Part shown: positions 47,017 through 55,281 of the stretch, piece by piece | Layout of the letters: each line of letters begins with the position of its first letter | Numbering within the stretch: position 1 is the stretch's first letter | The notes under the pieces: model-generated | The model's database searches: none | Told to the model about the DNA's origin: nothing | The model's input: only the letters and a program-made list of their open reading frames with translations | Assembly: GCF_000270245.1 (NCBI RefSeq) | Contig: NC_015635.1 | Span: 5,146,001 to 5,210,000, forward strand | Source: Microlunatus phosphovorus NM-1 | GTDB taxonomy: Bacteria; Actinomycetota; Actinomycetes; Propionibacteriales; Propionibacteriaceae | Length of the DNA stretch: 64,000 nt | Direction of reading: 5' to 3' | Program-made: the position numbers and the translations under genes

Positions 47017-48870
47017 TCAACTATCGGCCATGCCAACTCGCACCGTGCTCTGCAACCGATACAACTCTGCGTAACGCCCCTCTTCGCGGATCAACTCCGC
47101 GTGGGTGCCCTGCTCGACAACCTTCCCCTCATGCATCACATAGATGCGATCAGCACCCCGAACCGTGGCAAAGCGGTGCGAGATGAAGAGTGCCGTGCGT
47201 CCGCGCAACGCCGCACGCAATGTGGTGAACAGGTCATGCTCCGCCCGCGGATCTAGTGACGCCGTTGGCTCGTCCAGGATCACCAAGGGTGCGTCCCGAT
47301 AGAACGAACGTGCGAGGGCCACGCGCTGCCACTGTCCTCCTGACAGGTCATGGCCACCGGAGAACATGCGCGACAGGATCGTGTCGAAGCCGTTCGGTAG
47401 TCCGTCGAGCGCCCGTTCCGCGCCGGCGGACCGAGCCGCAAAGCGGACTCTCTCCGGATCAATAGGCATCCCGATCCGACCGGCCGCGATGTTCTCAGTT
47501 CCGGTGAGGGCGAAGCGTACGAAGTCCTGGAAGACGACGGTGACTCGTTCGCGGACGCTGGACGGGCTGAACTCCGAAAGATCGTGGTCGTCCCATCGGA
47601 TGCTGCCAGCAGTGGGCTCATAGAGACCTGCGATGATCTTGGCCAGCGTGGTCTTCCCGGAGCCGTTCTCCCCCACCAGCGCGACAATCTCTCCCGCATT
47701 GAGCTCCAGATCGACTCCGCACAGCGCCGGTCTGGGGGACTCAGGGTAGGAGAAGGTCACTCCACCCACTCGAATGGTCTGGAATCCATCAGGTGCCTCT
47801 GCGCCGCGGTCCTCCTCCAGTGCCTGCGCACCGAGGGCGAGGAAGTCATCCAGGTCATCGAGGAAGAGCCCCGACTCGAAGACCGACTGTGCGCCGCGGA
47901 ACACCAGCTGGACCTGAGTCGTCAGCATCCGGATGGCGACCAACGCCGCTCCGGCTCCTGCGATGTCGAGAGACCCGCGCGAGATCAGCCAGATCATCAC
48001 CGTCAAGGTCGCGCCCAAGACGACGGCTGCGCCGAGCTGGCCCAACACGCTCAGGCTGGTCCTGCGGCGCACGTGGTCACCGAGGTCAGTCAGATAGGCG
48101 GCGTAGAGGTCGTTGAAGCGTCCCGTGAGCCAGGGCCCGAGGCCGAGTGATCGGACCTCCTTCGCCTCGTCTCGACCGAGCTGGAGCAGGCCGAAGTACG
48201 ACCGCAGGCGGAGGGCAGGGGTTTGCTTGACCGAGAAATCGAACTCGAGTCTGGACTCGCGTCGACTCGCCAGCAACACAGGCACCCCACCGATTGCGAC
48301 CAACGGCAGGAGCACCGGGGCGAGGGTGAACAGTGCCGCCCCGAGCGCCACGCTGGCGACCAACGCCCCTGCCATGGACAGCAGTCCTTGTGTCACCTGA
48401 TATGGCCTGCTGAGTGCACTCATCTGCACCCGACTGAGTTGGTTGAAGAACTCCGACGACTCGAAGTGACGCAGGCTGACCGTGGTCGAGACACCCAGCA
48501 CTCGATTCCACATCGCGCGAGCAACGTGTTCGCCGAGCAGTCGTTGAAGCTGAGTCTGAAATGAACTGCAGATCGAGGAGAGACCAGTCAGAATCGCAAG
48601 CACGATGATCGGCACGACCACTCGAGATGTGTCAGCGTGCTCATTCAAGGCCAGGATTGCCTGCAGAACCGATCTCACAGCGAGCACCTGAGCGACTAGC
48701 AACCCGGCCGCCGCGAGCTGAAGGACGATGAGTCCGACGAAGAGCCGACGACCCGCTGACCAGACAAGGCCCACGCTGGTGAATACGAGTCTCTTGAGCT
48801 GCCCTAGTGACTTCCGCCTGTATCTCGCGGCTGCGCGCAGCGTTAGCGGATCAATAGCTCCGGTGTCCAT
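47017..48870 (-). CDS. ABC exporter, probable lasso peptide exporter
   Basis: A 617-aa half-transporter. The TM domain covers about 35-330. In the ATPase domain, Walker A is VGENGSGKTT at about 400, the Q-loop is in VTVVFQDFVRFAL, the signature is LSGGQWQR, Walker B is LVILDEPTASLD and the switch His is in FISHRFATV. No C39 peptidase domain is fused, fitting lasso systems where B2 removes the leader. It is the last gene of the minus-strand lasso set, 135 bp after the kinase-like gene. Substrate is inferred from position. Confidence 0.85.
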   Translation of the reverse strand: MDTGAIDPLTLRAAARYRRKSLGQLKRLVFTSVGLVWSAGRRLFVGLIVLQLAAAGLLVAQVLAVRSVLQAILALNEHADTSRVVVPIIVLAILTGLSSICSSFQTQLQRLLGEHVARAMWNRVLGVSTTVSLRHFESSEFFNQLSRVQMSALSRPYQVTQGLLSMAGALVASVALGAALFTLAPVLLPLVAIGGVPVLLASRRESRLEFDFSVKQTPALRLRSYFGLLQLGRDEAKEVRSLGLGPWLTGRFNDLYAAYLTDLGDHVRRRTSLSVLGQLGAAVVLGATLTVMIWLISRGSLDIAGAGAALVAIRMLTTQVQLVFRGAQSVFESGLFLDDLDDFLALGAQALEEDRGAEAPDGFQTIRVGGVTFSYPESPRPALCGVDLELNAGEIVALVGENGSGKTTLAKIIAGLYEPTAGSIRWDDHDLSEFSPSSVRERVTVVFQDFVRFALTGTENIAAGRIGMPIDPERVRFAARSAGAERALDGLPNGFDTILSRMFSGGHDLSGGQWQRVALARSFYRDAPLVILDEPTASLDPRAEHDLFTTLRAALRGRTALFISHRFATVRGADRIYVMHEGKVVEQGTHAELIREEGRYAELYRLQSTVRVGMADS

Positions 48871-49005
48871 CTGACCGCCTTCCGTATCGCAGTCTTTCGT
48901 GCATTCGTCAAGCTGCCCGAACTCTGGCCTCGACTACCGAATGCGAGTGTCTCGACTGAATCTATGACCTGCCGTCGCCTGAACTAAATCTATGCCGCAG
49001 GTGCA

Positions 49006-50004
49006 TCACTGTGGCGAATCGGCAACATCGGCAGAGTCCACGACCCGCGATTCACGTCTGTTGACGCTGACGCCCATCCGATCCAGCAGGGTATCGACCA
49101 AGTCATCGGGAAAGGGCGGTCCCCACGGCAGTTCGGCAACATGCACCGGCACCTGAGTGACGACATCGGCCAGCTGGTCGAATTGGCGTCGGACCGCAGC
49201 CGCATCCTTCCAGCCGAGGAGTCGTGGAAACCGAGACAGCAGCAGCAGCGCCTCTGAGGCGCGAAGTCGCGTGACCGAGGTCGAGTCCGCGGTCGCTGAC
49301 TTGTCCGGAATCGGCACCACAATCGCCGCGAGCGGAATGGTCTCGTCGACGGCAGTTGCCGTTGCCAAGGCATCGCGGGCATCGCCCGTCAACCGCCGAT
49401 CCGGGGCGACATCGAACTGTTCCATCAACTCTGCAGCCGACTTGCGTAGACGCACCTCCGTAGCACCGAGGGCACAGCGGAACTGCCCTTCGCCTGGAGT
49501 CAGACGGAGCAGGTCATCGGTGATGAGGAGAGCGCCGCGGGAGCAGAACAGGGTAGCCAGAGTTGACTTGCCCATGCCCGAGCCGCCGATGAACGCGACG
49601 GCGCCCTGATCCACCTGCACGGCGCTGGCGTGCAACACCGTTGCCCCCCGCAACGTCAGCAGCAGCGCCAAGACTGTGCCGGCCACCAGCACCGACAGCA
49701 GGCTTAGGTCCACACCTTGCACGGGATGAACGGTCAGGGTGGACAAACTGGCATCGAACCGGACATCGCAAGATCCGTAGAAACGAGCCACATACACACC
49801 GTCGGTGTGACCGATGGTGTAGTGCTGCTTCTTCGTCTGAAGGTGAAGAATCGGTGTACCGCTCGGTCGGTCGTCGACAGCTTGGATCGGCGCGCCGAGA
49901 CGCACCTCGACGTCAATGTCACCACCTGGTGGGACCGGGCGATATTGATACAGAGGCAACTCGGATGAGATATTCAGGTCATAGAGACGACACTCGTAGG
50001 TCAC
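49006..50004 (-). CDS. HPr kinase-like protein of the lasso cluster
   Basis: A 332-aa protein with an HPr kinase/phosphorylase-type P-loop, IGGSGMGKSTLA at about 139-150, preceded by VLHASAVQVDQGAVAFIGG, and an acidic ITDDLLRL segment at about 163. In paeninodin-type clusters such kinases phosphorylate the C-terminal Ser of the lasso precursor, and the precursor here does end in Ser. The N-terminal 120 residues look like a beta-rich recognition part. GTG 50004 overlaps the B2 stop as GTGA. Confidence 0.82.
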   Translation of the reverse strand: MTYECRLYDLNISSELPLYQYRPVPPGGDIDVEVRLGAPIQAVDDRPSGTPILHLQTKKQHYTIGHTDGVYVARFYGSCDVRFDASLSTLTVHPVQGVDLSLLSVLVAGTVLALLLTLRGATVLHASAVQVDQGAVAFIGGSGMGKSTLATLFCSRGALLITDDLLRLTPGEGQFRCALGATEVRLRKSAAELMEQFDVAPDRRLTGDARDALATATAVDETIPLAAIVVPIPDKSATADSTSVTRLRASEALLLLSRFPRLLGWKDAAAVRRQFDQLADVVTQVPVHVAELPWGPPFPDDLVDTLLDRMGVSVNRRESRVVDSADVADSPQ

Positions 50005-50492
50005 GGCGCCATTCCGGTCGGTGGAGTGGAGAGCGGGAGGTAGGTCCCGGCAGCCCGCATCGGGTCGATCACGGTGTCACCTACCGTGAGCCATGCGTGG
50101 GCACGGACCTCTGACCCGACCTTCGCGACACCAACGTGCAGATTCGGGTTCAGTCCACGGATCCGCTGACCGCTGACAAGCGCCTGCCGCAGGCAGGTGT
50201 CACCGAGGGGCCAGTGCCGCATCACCGTCCTGGTCGCTCGAATCCTCCGGCGGGCCGCTGCCGGCAGGACAACGCGCTCTGGACCGGCACTCGTCGAAGG
50301 TCGGTTCCACCCGGCATCACCATCCATCGCTAGCGGTACCCCGAGGAACTTCGCCAGGCGCGTCAGTGTCGTGACACGCAGGCCGACCTCGACGCAGACG
50401 GCGACCGCCGCCGCGGTGAGCAGGTCAAAAGCACGGAGCAGCCGGCTACGGATCCCCGGACGCAAGACGCCTCGTACGAGCGAGCGCGTCAT
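50001..50492 (-). CDS. Lasso peptide B2 protein (transglutaminase-like leader protease)
   Basis: A 163-aa cysteine protease that cuts the leader from the lasso precursor. The catalytic Cys100 is in LGDTCLRQALVSGQRIR, His132 in EVRAHAWLTVGDT and a probable Asp143 in VIDPM, the usual C-H-D set. The N-terminal hydrophobic AFDLLTAAAVAVCVEVGLR segment may bind the partner or the membrane. ATG 50492 overlaps the cyclase stop as ATGA. The longer frame to 50570 would overlap the cyclase by 80 bp and is rejected. Confidence 0.88.
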   Translation of the reverse strand: MTRSLVRGVLRPGIRSRLLRAFDLLTAAAVAVCVEVGLRVTTLTRLAKFLGVPLAMDGDAGWNRPSTSAGPERVVLPAAARRRIRATRTVMRHWPLGDTCLRQALVSGQRIRGLNPNLHVGVAKVGSEVRAHAWLTVGDTVIDPMRAAGTYLPLSTPPTGMAP

Positions 50493-51652
50493 CCGTCTCG
50501 GCCTGTCGTACCCAGCCAAGCCGCGTGCAACAGCATGCCGGTAGCCATCGTCGGTTGGTCCGAGAGCCACACCTCACGCAACTTATCAACGTCGACCAGA
50601 CTCCGGTCCACGCCGGTTCCGTCCCACTGACGAGCGAACCGGCGCGTCGTATCCGTTGCGTGGGCCTGGTTGAACCATGCCTTCGTGGCTCGGCTGAGCA
50701 CCGCTGCAGGAAGGACGTCCGCGAAGAGGAACCTCATCGTCGCCGTGCGACTGTTGAACCCCCACCGTCCACCATCGCGCGCCAATGTCGACACGAACCG
50801 ATGATCGAGCAACGGGTCGCTCGCCCTGATCCCGTACTCAGATGCGGCAGCCGCATGGTTGTGGGAGATGGTTGCGAACGACCGTTTGGTCGCCACAGCC
50901 CAGGTTGCCGAGTCACTGCGTAGCGGCTCGGTGGACTCGTCATCGGCAACTCGACTCGCGTGTTCCGCCAACGCCGTCGGTTGGAGCCAACGGCTCTGAA
51001 CCGACTGGGCCGCGAGCTTGGCCACCTTCCGACGTCGGATCGGTCGCGGCACGATGGCGGTCGCGGCATGCTTGAGCAGTGTCCGCGTCGGCCGGCGGCG
51101 GTTCCGCAGCCGGGTCAGCGGCGTGCCCCGATGCGAGCCCAGCACCGCGTCTCCCCCCTCGCCCGTCAGCAGGGATCCGCCGCGTGCGTGTTGGAACATC
51201 ACGTCGTGTGATTGGAGCGCGGGTGGCCAGATGAGCCCGCGGGCTCGCAACCCGGCGAGCGCTGCCGCACCGAGCAAGTCGGACTCTCCCTGGCGTAGCT
51301 CCAGCCGAATCCACTCGGTCAGCTCGAGGTGATCAATGACCATCCGCTGCCACGAGGACTCATCAGTGTCCGGCAGGTCAGGATAGATGCGGGTGATCGG
51401 CACAGGAAGGTCGAAGCCCTCGCGCCGCGCCAGATCGGTTGCCGCCGCCAGCACGGCCGATGAGTCTCGCCCACCGGAGAAGGTCACATAGCAGGGACCA
51501 TGCTGCAGCGCCGGCCTGATGGCATCGTCCAACGCCTGACGCGCCGACTTCCCAGGCTCCGGTCGAGCGACGTCCTGATGGCCATAGACCCAGCCGACGG
51601 CGACCTCGAGTGGGTCACAGCGTAGGTAGCCACTCGCGAGCCCGCTGATCAC
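50489..51652 (-). CDS. Lasso cyclase (asparagine-synthase-like C protein), without glutaminase domain
   Basis: Activates the ring Asp or Glu side chain with ATP and closes the macrolactam. The PP-loop FSGGRDSSAVLAAA is at 58-71, with SLLTGEGGDAVLGSHRG at about 166 and the typical KAWFNQAH segment near the C terminus. It has 387 aa and lacks nearly all of the degenerate glutaminase domain that lasso cyclases usually retain. Only about 50 residues precede the PP-loop domain. GTG 51652 is chosen for its GGAGGAGG site. Confidence 0.87.
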   Translation of the reverse strand: MISGLASGYLRCDPLEVAVGWVYGHQDVARPEPGKSARQALDDAIRPALQHGPCYVTFSGGRDSSAVLAAATDLARREGFDLPVPITRIYPDLPDTDESSWQRMVIDHLELTEWIRLELRQGESDLLGAAALAGLRARGLIWPPALQSHDVMFQHARGGSLLTGEGGDAVLGSHRGTPLTRLRNRRRPTRTLLKHAATAIVPRPIRRRKVAKLAAQSVQSRWLQPTALAEHASRVADDESTEPLRSDSATWAVATKRSFATISHNHAAAASEYGIRASDPLLDHRFVSTLARDGGRWGFNSRTATMRFLFADVLPAAVLSRATKAWFNQAHATDTTRRFARQWDGTGVDRSLVDVDKLREVWLSDQPTMATGMLLHAAWLGTTGRDG

Positions 51653-51724
51653 TCCTCCTCCTGCCTGCACAACAGCACGGGAGCTGCACTCCAGGTGGAT
51701 GGAGCTCCCGGCTCGGCGATTGCA

Positions 51725-51892
51725 CTACGACAACTCTCCGTACGAGATGGAGATCTGGTGGCCCCAGATGGAGAAGACGAATGTGTCGTCATTCCCCCTG
51801 ATGCCCTCACCCAGGGTCAGATCCTTCACCGACCCAACTTCGGTCAGTCGCGGGCTTTCATACTGCGGTCGAGGCTGAACTGATTCGCTCAT
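51725..51892 (-). CDS. Lasso peptide precursor
   Basis: A 55-aa peptide. The leader has the lasso RRE-binding pattern YxxPxLxxxGxxxxLT, seen as YESPRLTEVGSVKDLT. Thr26 would be the conserved penultimate leader residue. Cleavage after Leu27 leaves a 28-residue core starting GEGIRGNDDTFVFSIWG. Gly1 with Asp8 or Asp9 can form the 8- or 9-residue ring, Phe11, Phe13 and Trp16 are candidate plugs, and the last residue is Ser. ATG 51892 follows AGAGGGGGTGAG. It lies between the RRE and cyclase genes on the same strand. Confidence 0.93.
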   Translation of the reverse strand: MSESVQPRPQYESPRLTEVGSVKDLTLGEGIRGNDDTFVFSIWGHQISISYGELS

Positions 51893-51961
51893 GTGCACTC
51901 ACCCCCTCTACAAGTGTTGTTCCTCAAGCCGCACGGCCGCGGCTGGACATGGGAATGCCAA

Positions 51962-52219
51962 TCAGGAGTGAACGAGCAGTCCGCGGCGATCAAGGTCGTC
52001 CACGAAGGCGCGCACATCGCGCTCGGCATCAGTTTGCGAAATCGCGAACTGGTTCATCAGGGCGTCGGTAAGCTCGGCAGCAGACTTCTCCACGGCCAGC
52101 TGCTTCATCAAGAAGGTGGCGCTGGCGTTGGTCGTCAAGTACGTCGACGAGCGCAGATCCAAGACGACGAGCTCGCTGTCGATCTCCCGCCACGTCAAGT
52201 CATCGGCACGGAGCTTCAT
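51962..52219 (-). CDS. Lasso peptide B1 protein (PqqD-like RRE)
   Basis: An 85-aa PqqD-fold protein that binds the precursor leader and presents it to B2. The start LTWREIDSELVVLDLRSSTY gives the three-stranded sheet with the family LDL..stY pattern, followed by LTTNASATFLMKQL and a helical C terminus (AERDVRAFVDDLDRRGLL). ATG 52219 follows GGGGGAAAC. It is the first gene of the lasso operon; its stop is 69 bp before the precursor start. Confidence 0.9.
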   Translation of the reverse strand: MKLRADDLTWREIDSELVVLDLRSSTYLTTNASATFLMKQLAVEKSAAELTDALMNQFAISQTDAERDVRAFVDDLDRRGLLVHS

Positions 52220-52328
52220 GTTTCCCCCAGAACTTCAAGGAACTCGCCCCCGCGAGATCCCTTGGGCAGGAGCATAGAGCACCTGAGTCACTCGTGGGGA
52301 GTATCCGCAAATTTCCTGCGCTCGCCTG

Positions 52329-53648
52329 TCATCGCCTTCCAAGAGCTCGATAGGTCCAGCCTGCGCTGCGCCAAGCCTCCACGTCGAGCGCGTTGCGGCC
52401 ATCCAGAATCCGGGGCAACTTGACCCAGCGCTTCACCTCGGTCGGATCCAGTGACACGTACTGCTTCCACTCGGTCAGCAGCAGCACCAGCTCAGCATCA
52501 GCGACCGCCTCTTCGACGGTCTCGACGAAGCGAAGATCGGGCCACTTGGCTGCGGCGTTCTCGATCGCCTTTGGATCGGTGACCACCACGTCCGCGCCTT
52601 GCAGCGACATCTGCGCCGCCACGCTCAGCGCCGGGGAGTCACGAACGTCGTCGCTCTCAGGCTTGAATGCGGCCCCCAGGACGGCGATCCGGCGTCCGAC
52701 GATCGACCCGTCGCAGACCTCGCGCGCCAGGTCGACCATGCGGACCCTGCGGCGCAGGTTGATCGAGTCGACCTCACGCAGGAAGGTCAGCGCCTGGTCG
52801 ACGCCGAGCTCGCCGGCTCGTGCCATGAACGCCCGGATGTCCTTGGGCAGGCAGCCACCGCCGAAGCCGAGGCCGGCGTTGAGGAACTGACGACCGATCC
52901 GGGCATCGTGCCCGATCGCGTTCGCGAGCTGCACGACGTCACCGCCGGTTGCCTCACACAGCTCGGCCATGGCATTGATGAAGGAGATCTTGGTCGCCAA
53001 GAACGAGTTCGCCGCAACCTTGACCAGCTGCGCGGTCGAATAGTCGGTAACGATCAACGGCGTGCCGTCAGCGAGCGTCTTGGCATAGACCCGACTGAGC
53101 AGGGCGGTCGCTCTCTCGCCGGCAGCGTCATCAGGAACTCCATAAACCAGGCGGTCTGGATGGAAGGTGTCCTTGACCGCGTGACCCTCCCGCAGGAACT
53201 CCGGGTTCCAAGCCAAGGTCGCGGTGGGCTCCGCTTCGGCCAGCATCTCTGCCAGTCGCTCAGCGGTGCCCACCGGCACCGTTGACTTCCCGACCACCAG
53301 GTCGCCCGGTTTCACCACGGCGAGCAGGGCGGTCATCGCCGCATCGACCGCCCGCAGGTCGGCTTTGTTCTCGCCCCGCTTCTGCGGCGTGCCGACGCAG
53401 ATGAAGTGGATGGTCGCTGCCGCAGCGTCGGTGATGTCGCTGGAGAATTGCAGCCGTCCCGTCGCCACCGTCTCAGCCAGCAGCTCGGGCAGCTCGGGCT
53501 CGAAGAACGGCGGCTTACCGCCGGCGAGCGCTTCGACCTTACGCGCATCGACGTCGACGCCGATCACATCGTGGCCGAGCGCCGCCATACAGGCAGCGTG
53601 CACCGCTCCCAGATAGCCGCAACCGATCACGGAGATGTGCAGGGTCAT
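52329..53648 (-). CDS. ugd: UDP-glucose 6-dehydrogenase
   Basis: Oxidises UDP-glucose to UDP-glucuronate with two NAD+. The Rossmann motif VIGCGYLGAVHA is at the N terminus. GKSTVPVGTAERL and WNPEFLREGHAVKDTFHPDR follow. The catalytic Cys is in AGLGFGGGCLPKDIRAF at about residue 265, and the second nucleotide domain holds VLGAAFKPESDDVRDSPAL. Length is 439 aa, typical. It supplies a uronic acid donor to the second locus. Its start overlaps the stop of the upstream glycosyltransferase gene by 4 bp. Confidence 0.95.
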   Translation of the reverse strand: MTLHISVIGCGYLGAVHAACMAALGHDVIGVDVDARKVEALAGGKPPFFEPELPELLAETVATGRLQFSSDITDAAAATIHFICVGTPQKRGENKADLRAVDAAMTALLAVVKPGDLVVGKSTVPVGTAERLAEMLAEAEPTATLAWNPEFLREGHAVKDTFHPDRLVYGVPDDAAGERATALLSRVYAKTLADGTPLIVTDYSTAQLVKVAANSFLATKISFINAMAELCEATGGDVVQLANAIGHDARIGRQFLNAGLGFGGGCLPKDIRAFMARAGELGVDQALTFLREVDSINLRRRVRMVDLAREVCDGSIVGRRIAVLGAAFKPESDDVRDSPALSVAAQMSLQGADVVVTDPKAIENAAAKWPDLRFVETVEEAVADAELVLLLTEWKQYVSLDPTEVKRWVKLPRILDGRNALDVEAWRSAGWTYRALGRR

Positions 53649-54973
53649 CGGGCACTCCTCTCGCGGATGAACCGCTCGAACTCAACGTCATCATCAAGCG
53701 GCACATAGGTCCTGCCGCGTTGGTCGGTCTGGCCGGTGTCACGCCGCCCATCAGGCAGCTCAGCCTGGGTCCTGCCGGTCAGCTCAGCGTAAACGCCAAG
53801 GTAGGCCGCAGCTTGCGGCCGCCAGTCGAGTTCAGTGGACACGCGTTCGCGAGCCCGTTGTGCCATGGCGATCCGCAACTCGGGATCGTCCAGCAGCCTC
53901 TCGACCGCATCGGCGAACGCACCGACATCTCCCGAAGGGACGTACAGCACAGAGTCTCCGCCGGAGACCCGCGTCTCGACCAGGTCGAAGGAGACCGACG
54001 GCAGTGCGTACGACATGTACTCCATCGTCTTGTTCATGGTGGACACGTCGTTCAACGGCGTCTTCAGATCCGGGCACAGGCCCACATCAGCGACGCTCAG
54101 GTGATCGGCGATCATCGCTTTGTCCGCCCGACCGGTGAAAGTGACGTAGTCGTCAAGACCCAGCTGTGTGCAACGCGCCCGCAGGTCCACGTAGCAGTCA
54201 CCAAAGCCGAGCAGTGTCGCCTCGAGATCGGCCCTCCCCCGTCGGTGCACGAGTTCTTCCATCACGTCCAGGACGACATCCACGCCGTCTTGCGGACCCA
54301 TGATGCCCAGATAGGCGAGGCTGAACCTACGGTCACCGGTAGCGACCGTCGACGGATAGACCGGCCGCATCTGCTGAGTGTCCGGTCCGCTGCGTACGAC
54401 GGTGACCTCGGCCGGCTTCCGCCCACCGCGACGGACCGCGACCGCCTTGTACGACTCGTTGGTGGAGATCACCCGCTTCGCGGTCTTGAAGGTCATCCGC
54501 TCCAACCAGCGCAGCCCGGCGTACTCGACCTTCTTCAGTGTGCTGCTCGGTTCTCCGAACCGGGAGATGAACAGCTCCGGATTCAAGTCGTGGTGGTCAA
54601 AGACGAAGGTGACGCCCCGGAGCTTCCAGAGCAACGCCAGCGCCCAGTAGGTATCTGGTGGGTTGCAGGCTTGCATGATCGTAAAGTTTTGGCGCCGCCA
54701 GACCTTGAGCGACAGTCCCGCAGTTCGGAGCCAGCTGTAGACGAACTCCACTACAAAACCCGCCAGCCCCCTGGCTTCGGGTGCCGGCTTGTACTTGTAG
54801 ATATGGACGCCATCCAGCTCTTGATAATCCGGATCGTCCGGCCCCTTGGGGCAGATGACGCTCACGTCATATCCTGCCGACGTCAATGCCTGACACTCGA
54901 GCCACACTCGCCGATCCAGTGGGACCGGGAGATTCTGCACGATGATCAAGACATGGTCGGCTCGACTCGCCAC
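53645..54973 (-). CDS. Glycosyltransferase family 4
   Basis: A GT-B retaining enzyme of about 442 aa. VLIIVQNLPVPLDRRVWLEC opens the acceptor domain. The donor domain holds RFSLAYLGIMGPQDGVDVVL, VTFTGRADKAMIADHLSVAD and the family motif TMEYMSYALPSVSFDLVETR with the E(x7)E-type positions partly replaced. It probably adds one sugar to the repeat unit on the cytoplasmic face. GTG 54973 begins at the domain; the frame continues to a TTG at 55057 with no convincing protein content. Confidence 0.85.
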   Translation of the reverse strand: MASRADHVLIIVQNLPVPLDRRVWLECQALTSAGYDVSVICPKGPDDPDYQELDGVHIYKYKPAPEARGLAGFVVEFVYSWLRTAGLSLKVWRRQNFTIMQACNPPDTYWALALLWKLRGVTFVFDHHDLNPELFISRFGEPSSTLKKVEYAGLRWLERMTFKTAKRVISTNESYKAVAVRRGGRKPAEVTVVRSGPDTQQMRPVYPSTVATGDRRFSLAYLGIMGPQDGVDVVLDVMEELVHRRGRADLEATLLGFGDCYVDLRARCTQLGLDDYVTFTGRADKAMIADHLSVADVGLCPDLKTPLNDVSTMNKTMEYMSYALPSVSFDLVETRVSGGDSVLYVPSGDVGAFADAVERLLDDPELRIAMAQRARERVSTELDWRPQAAAYLGVYAELTGRTQAELPDGRRDTGQTDQRGRTYVPLDDDVEFERFIRERSAR

Positions 54974-55269
54974 AACTCGGCTCAATCCAGTCCACCCTAC
55001 CCTGTTTCGTGCTGGTGCCGCACGTTCGACTTGATGTTCACGAAGCTCCCTGACCAACCCGGCGACCGCCCATGCGTCGCCAGCAGCAACGTCCCGGAGA
55101 TCGACAGCTGTCCCGAGCCCGCCACGTTACATTCTGCCAACCACGCCCCGGATTCGTCAGCCAAACTCAGGAAAAGTCCGAGCCAGGACAGATCCCTCCA
55201 TCACCCGGCTGCGAGTGCCTCCGCCGGAAGGTTCTTCTGCTATCGCGATCTTGCCGTGGGTTAGGCCGT

Positions 55270-55281
55270 TAGGCTATATCG
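55270..55281 (+). promoter_or_regulatory. Probable -10 box of a leaderless glycosyltransferase transcript
   Basis: TAGGCT at 55270-55275 lies 6 nt before ATG 55282, the spacing expected if transcription begins at the start codon. The sulfotransferase gene has the same arrangement (TACTAT, 6 nt, ATG 12018). No clear -35 box was found for either. Confidence 0.35.

Noticed and set aside
51893-52423. Plus-strand frame of 176 codons over the RRE protein gene
   Set aside because: Antisense to the PqqD-like gene; no ribosome site and no recognisable content.
53720-55264. 514-codon plus-strand frame opposite the GT4 gene
   Set aside because: Shadow of the minus-strand glycosyltransferase, which has clear GT4 motifs.
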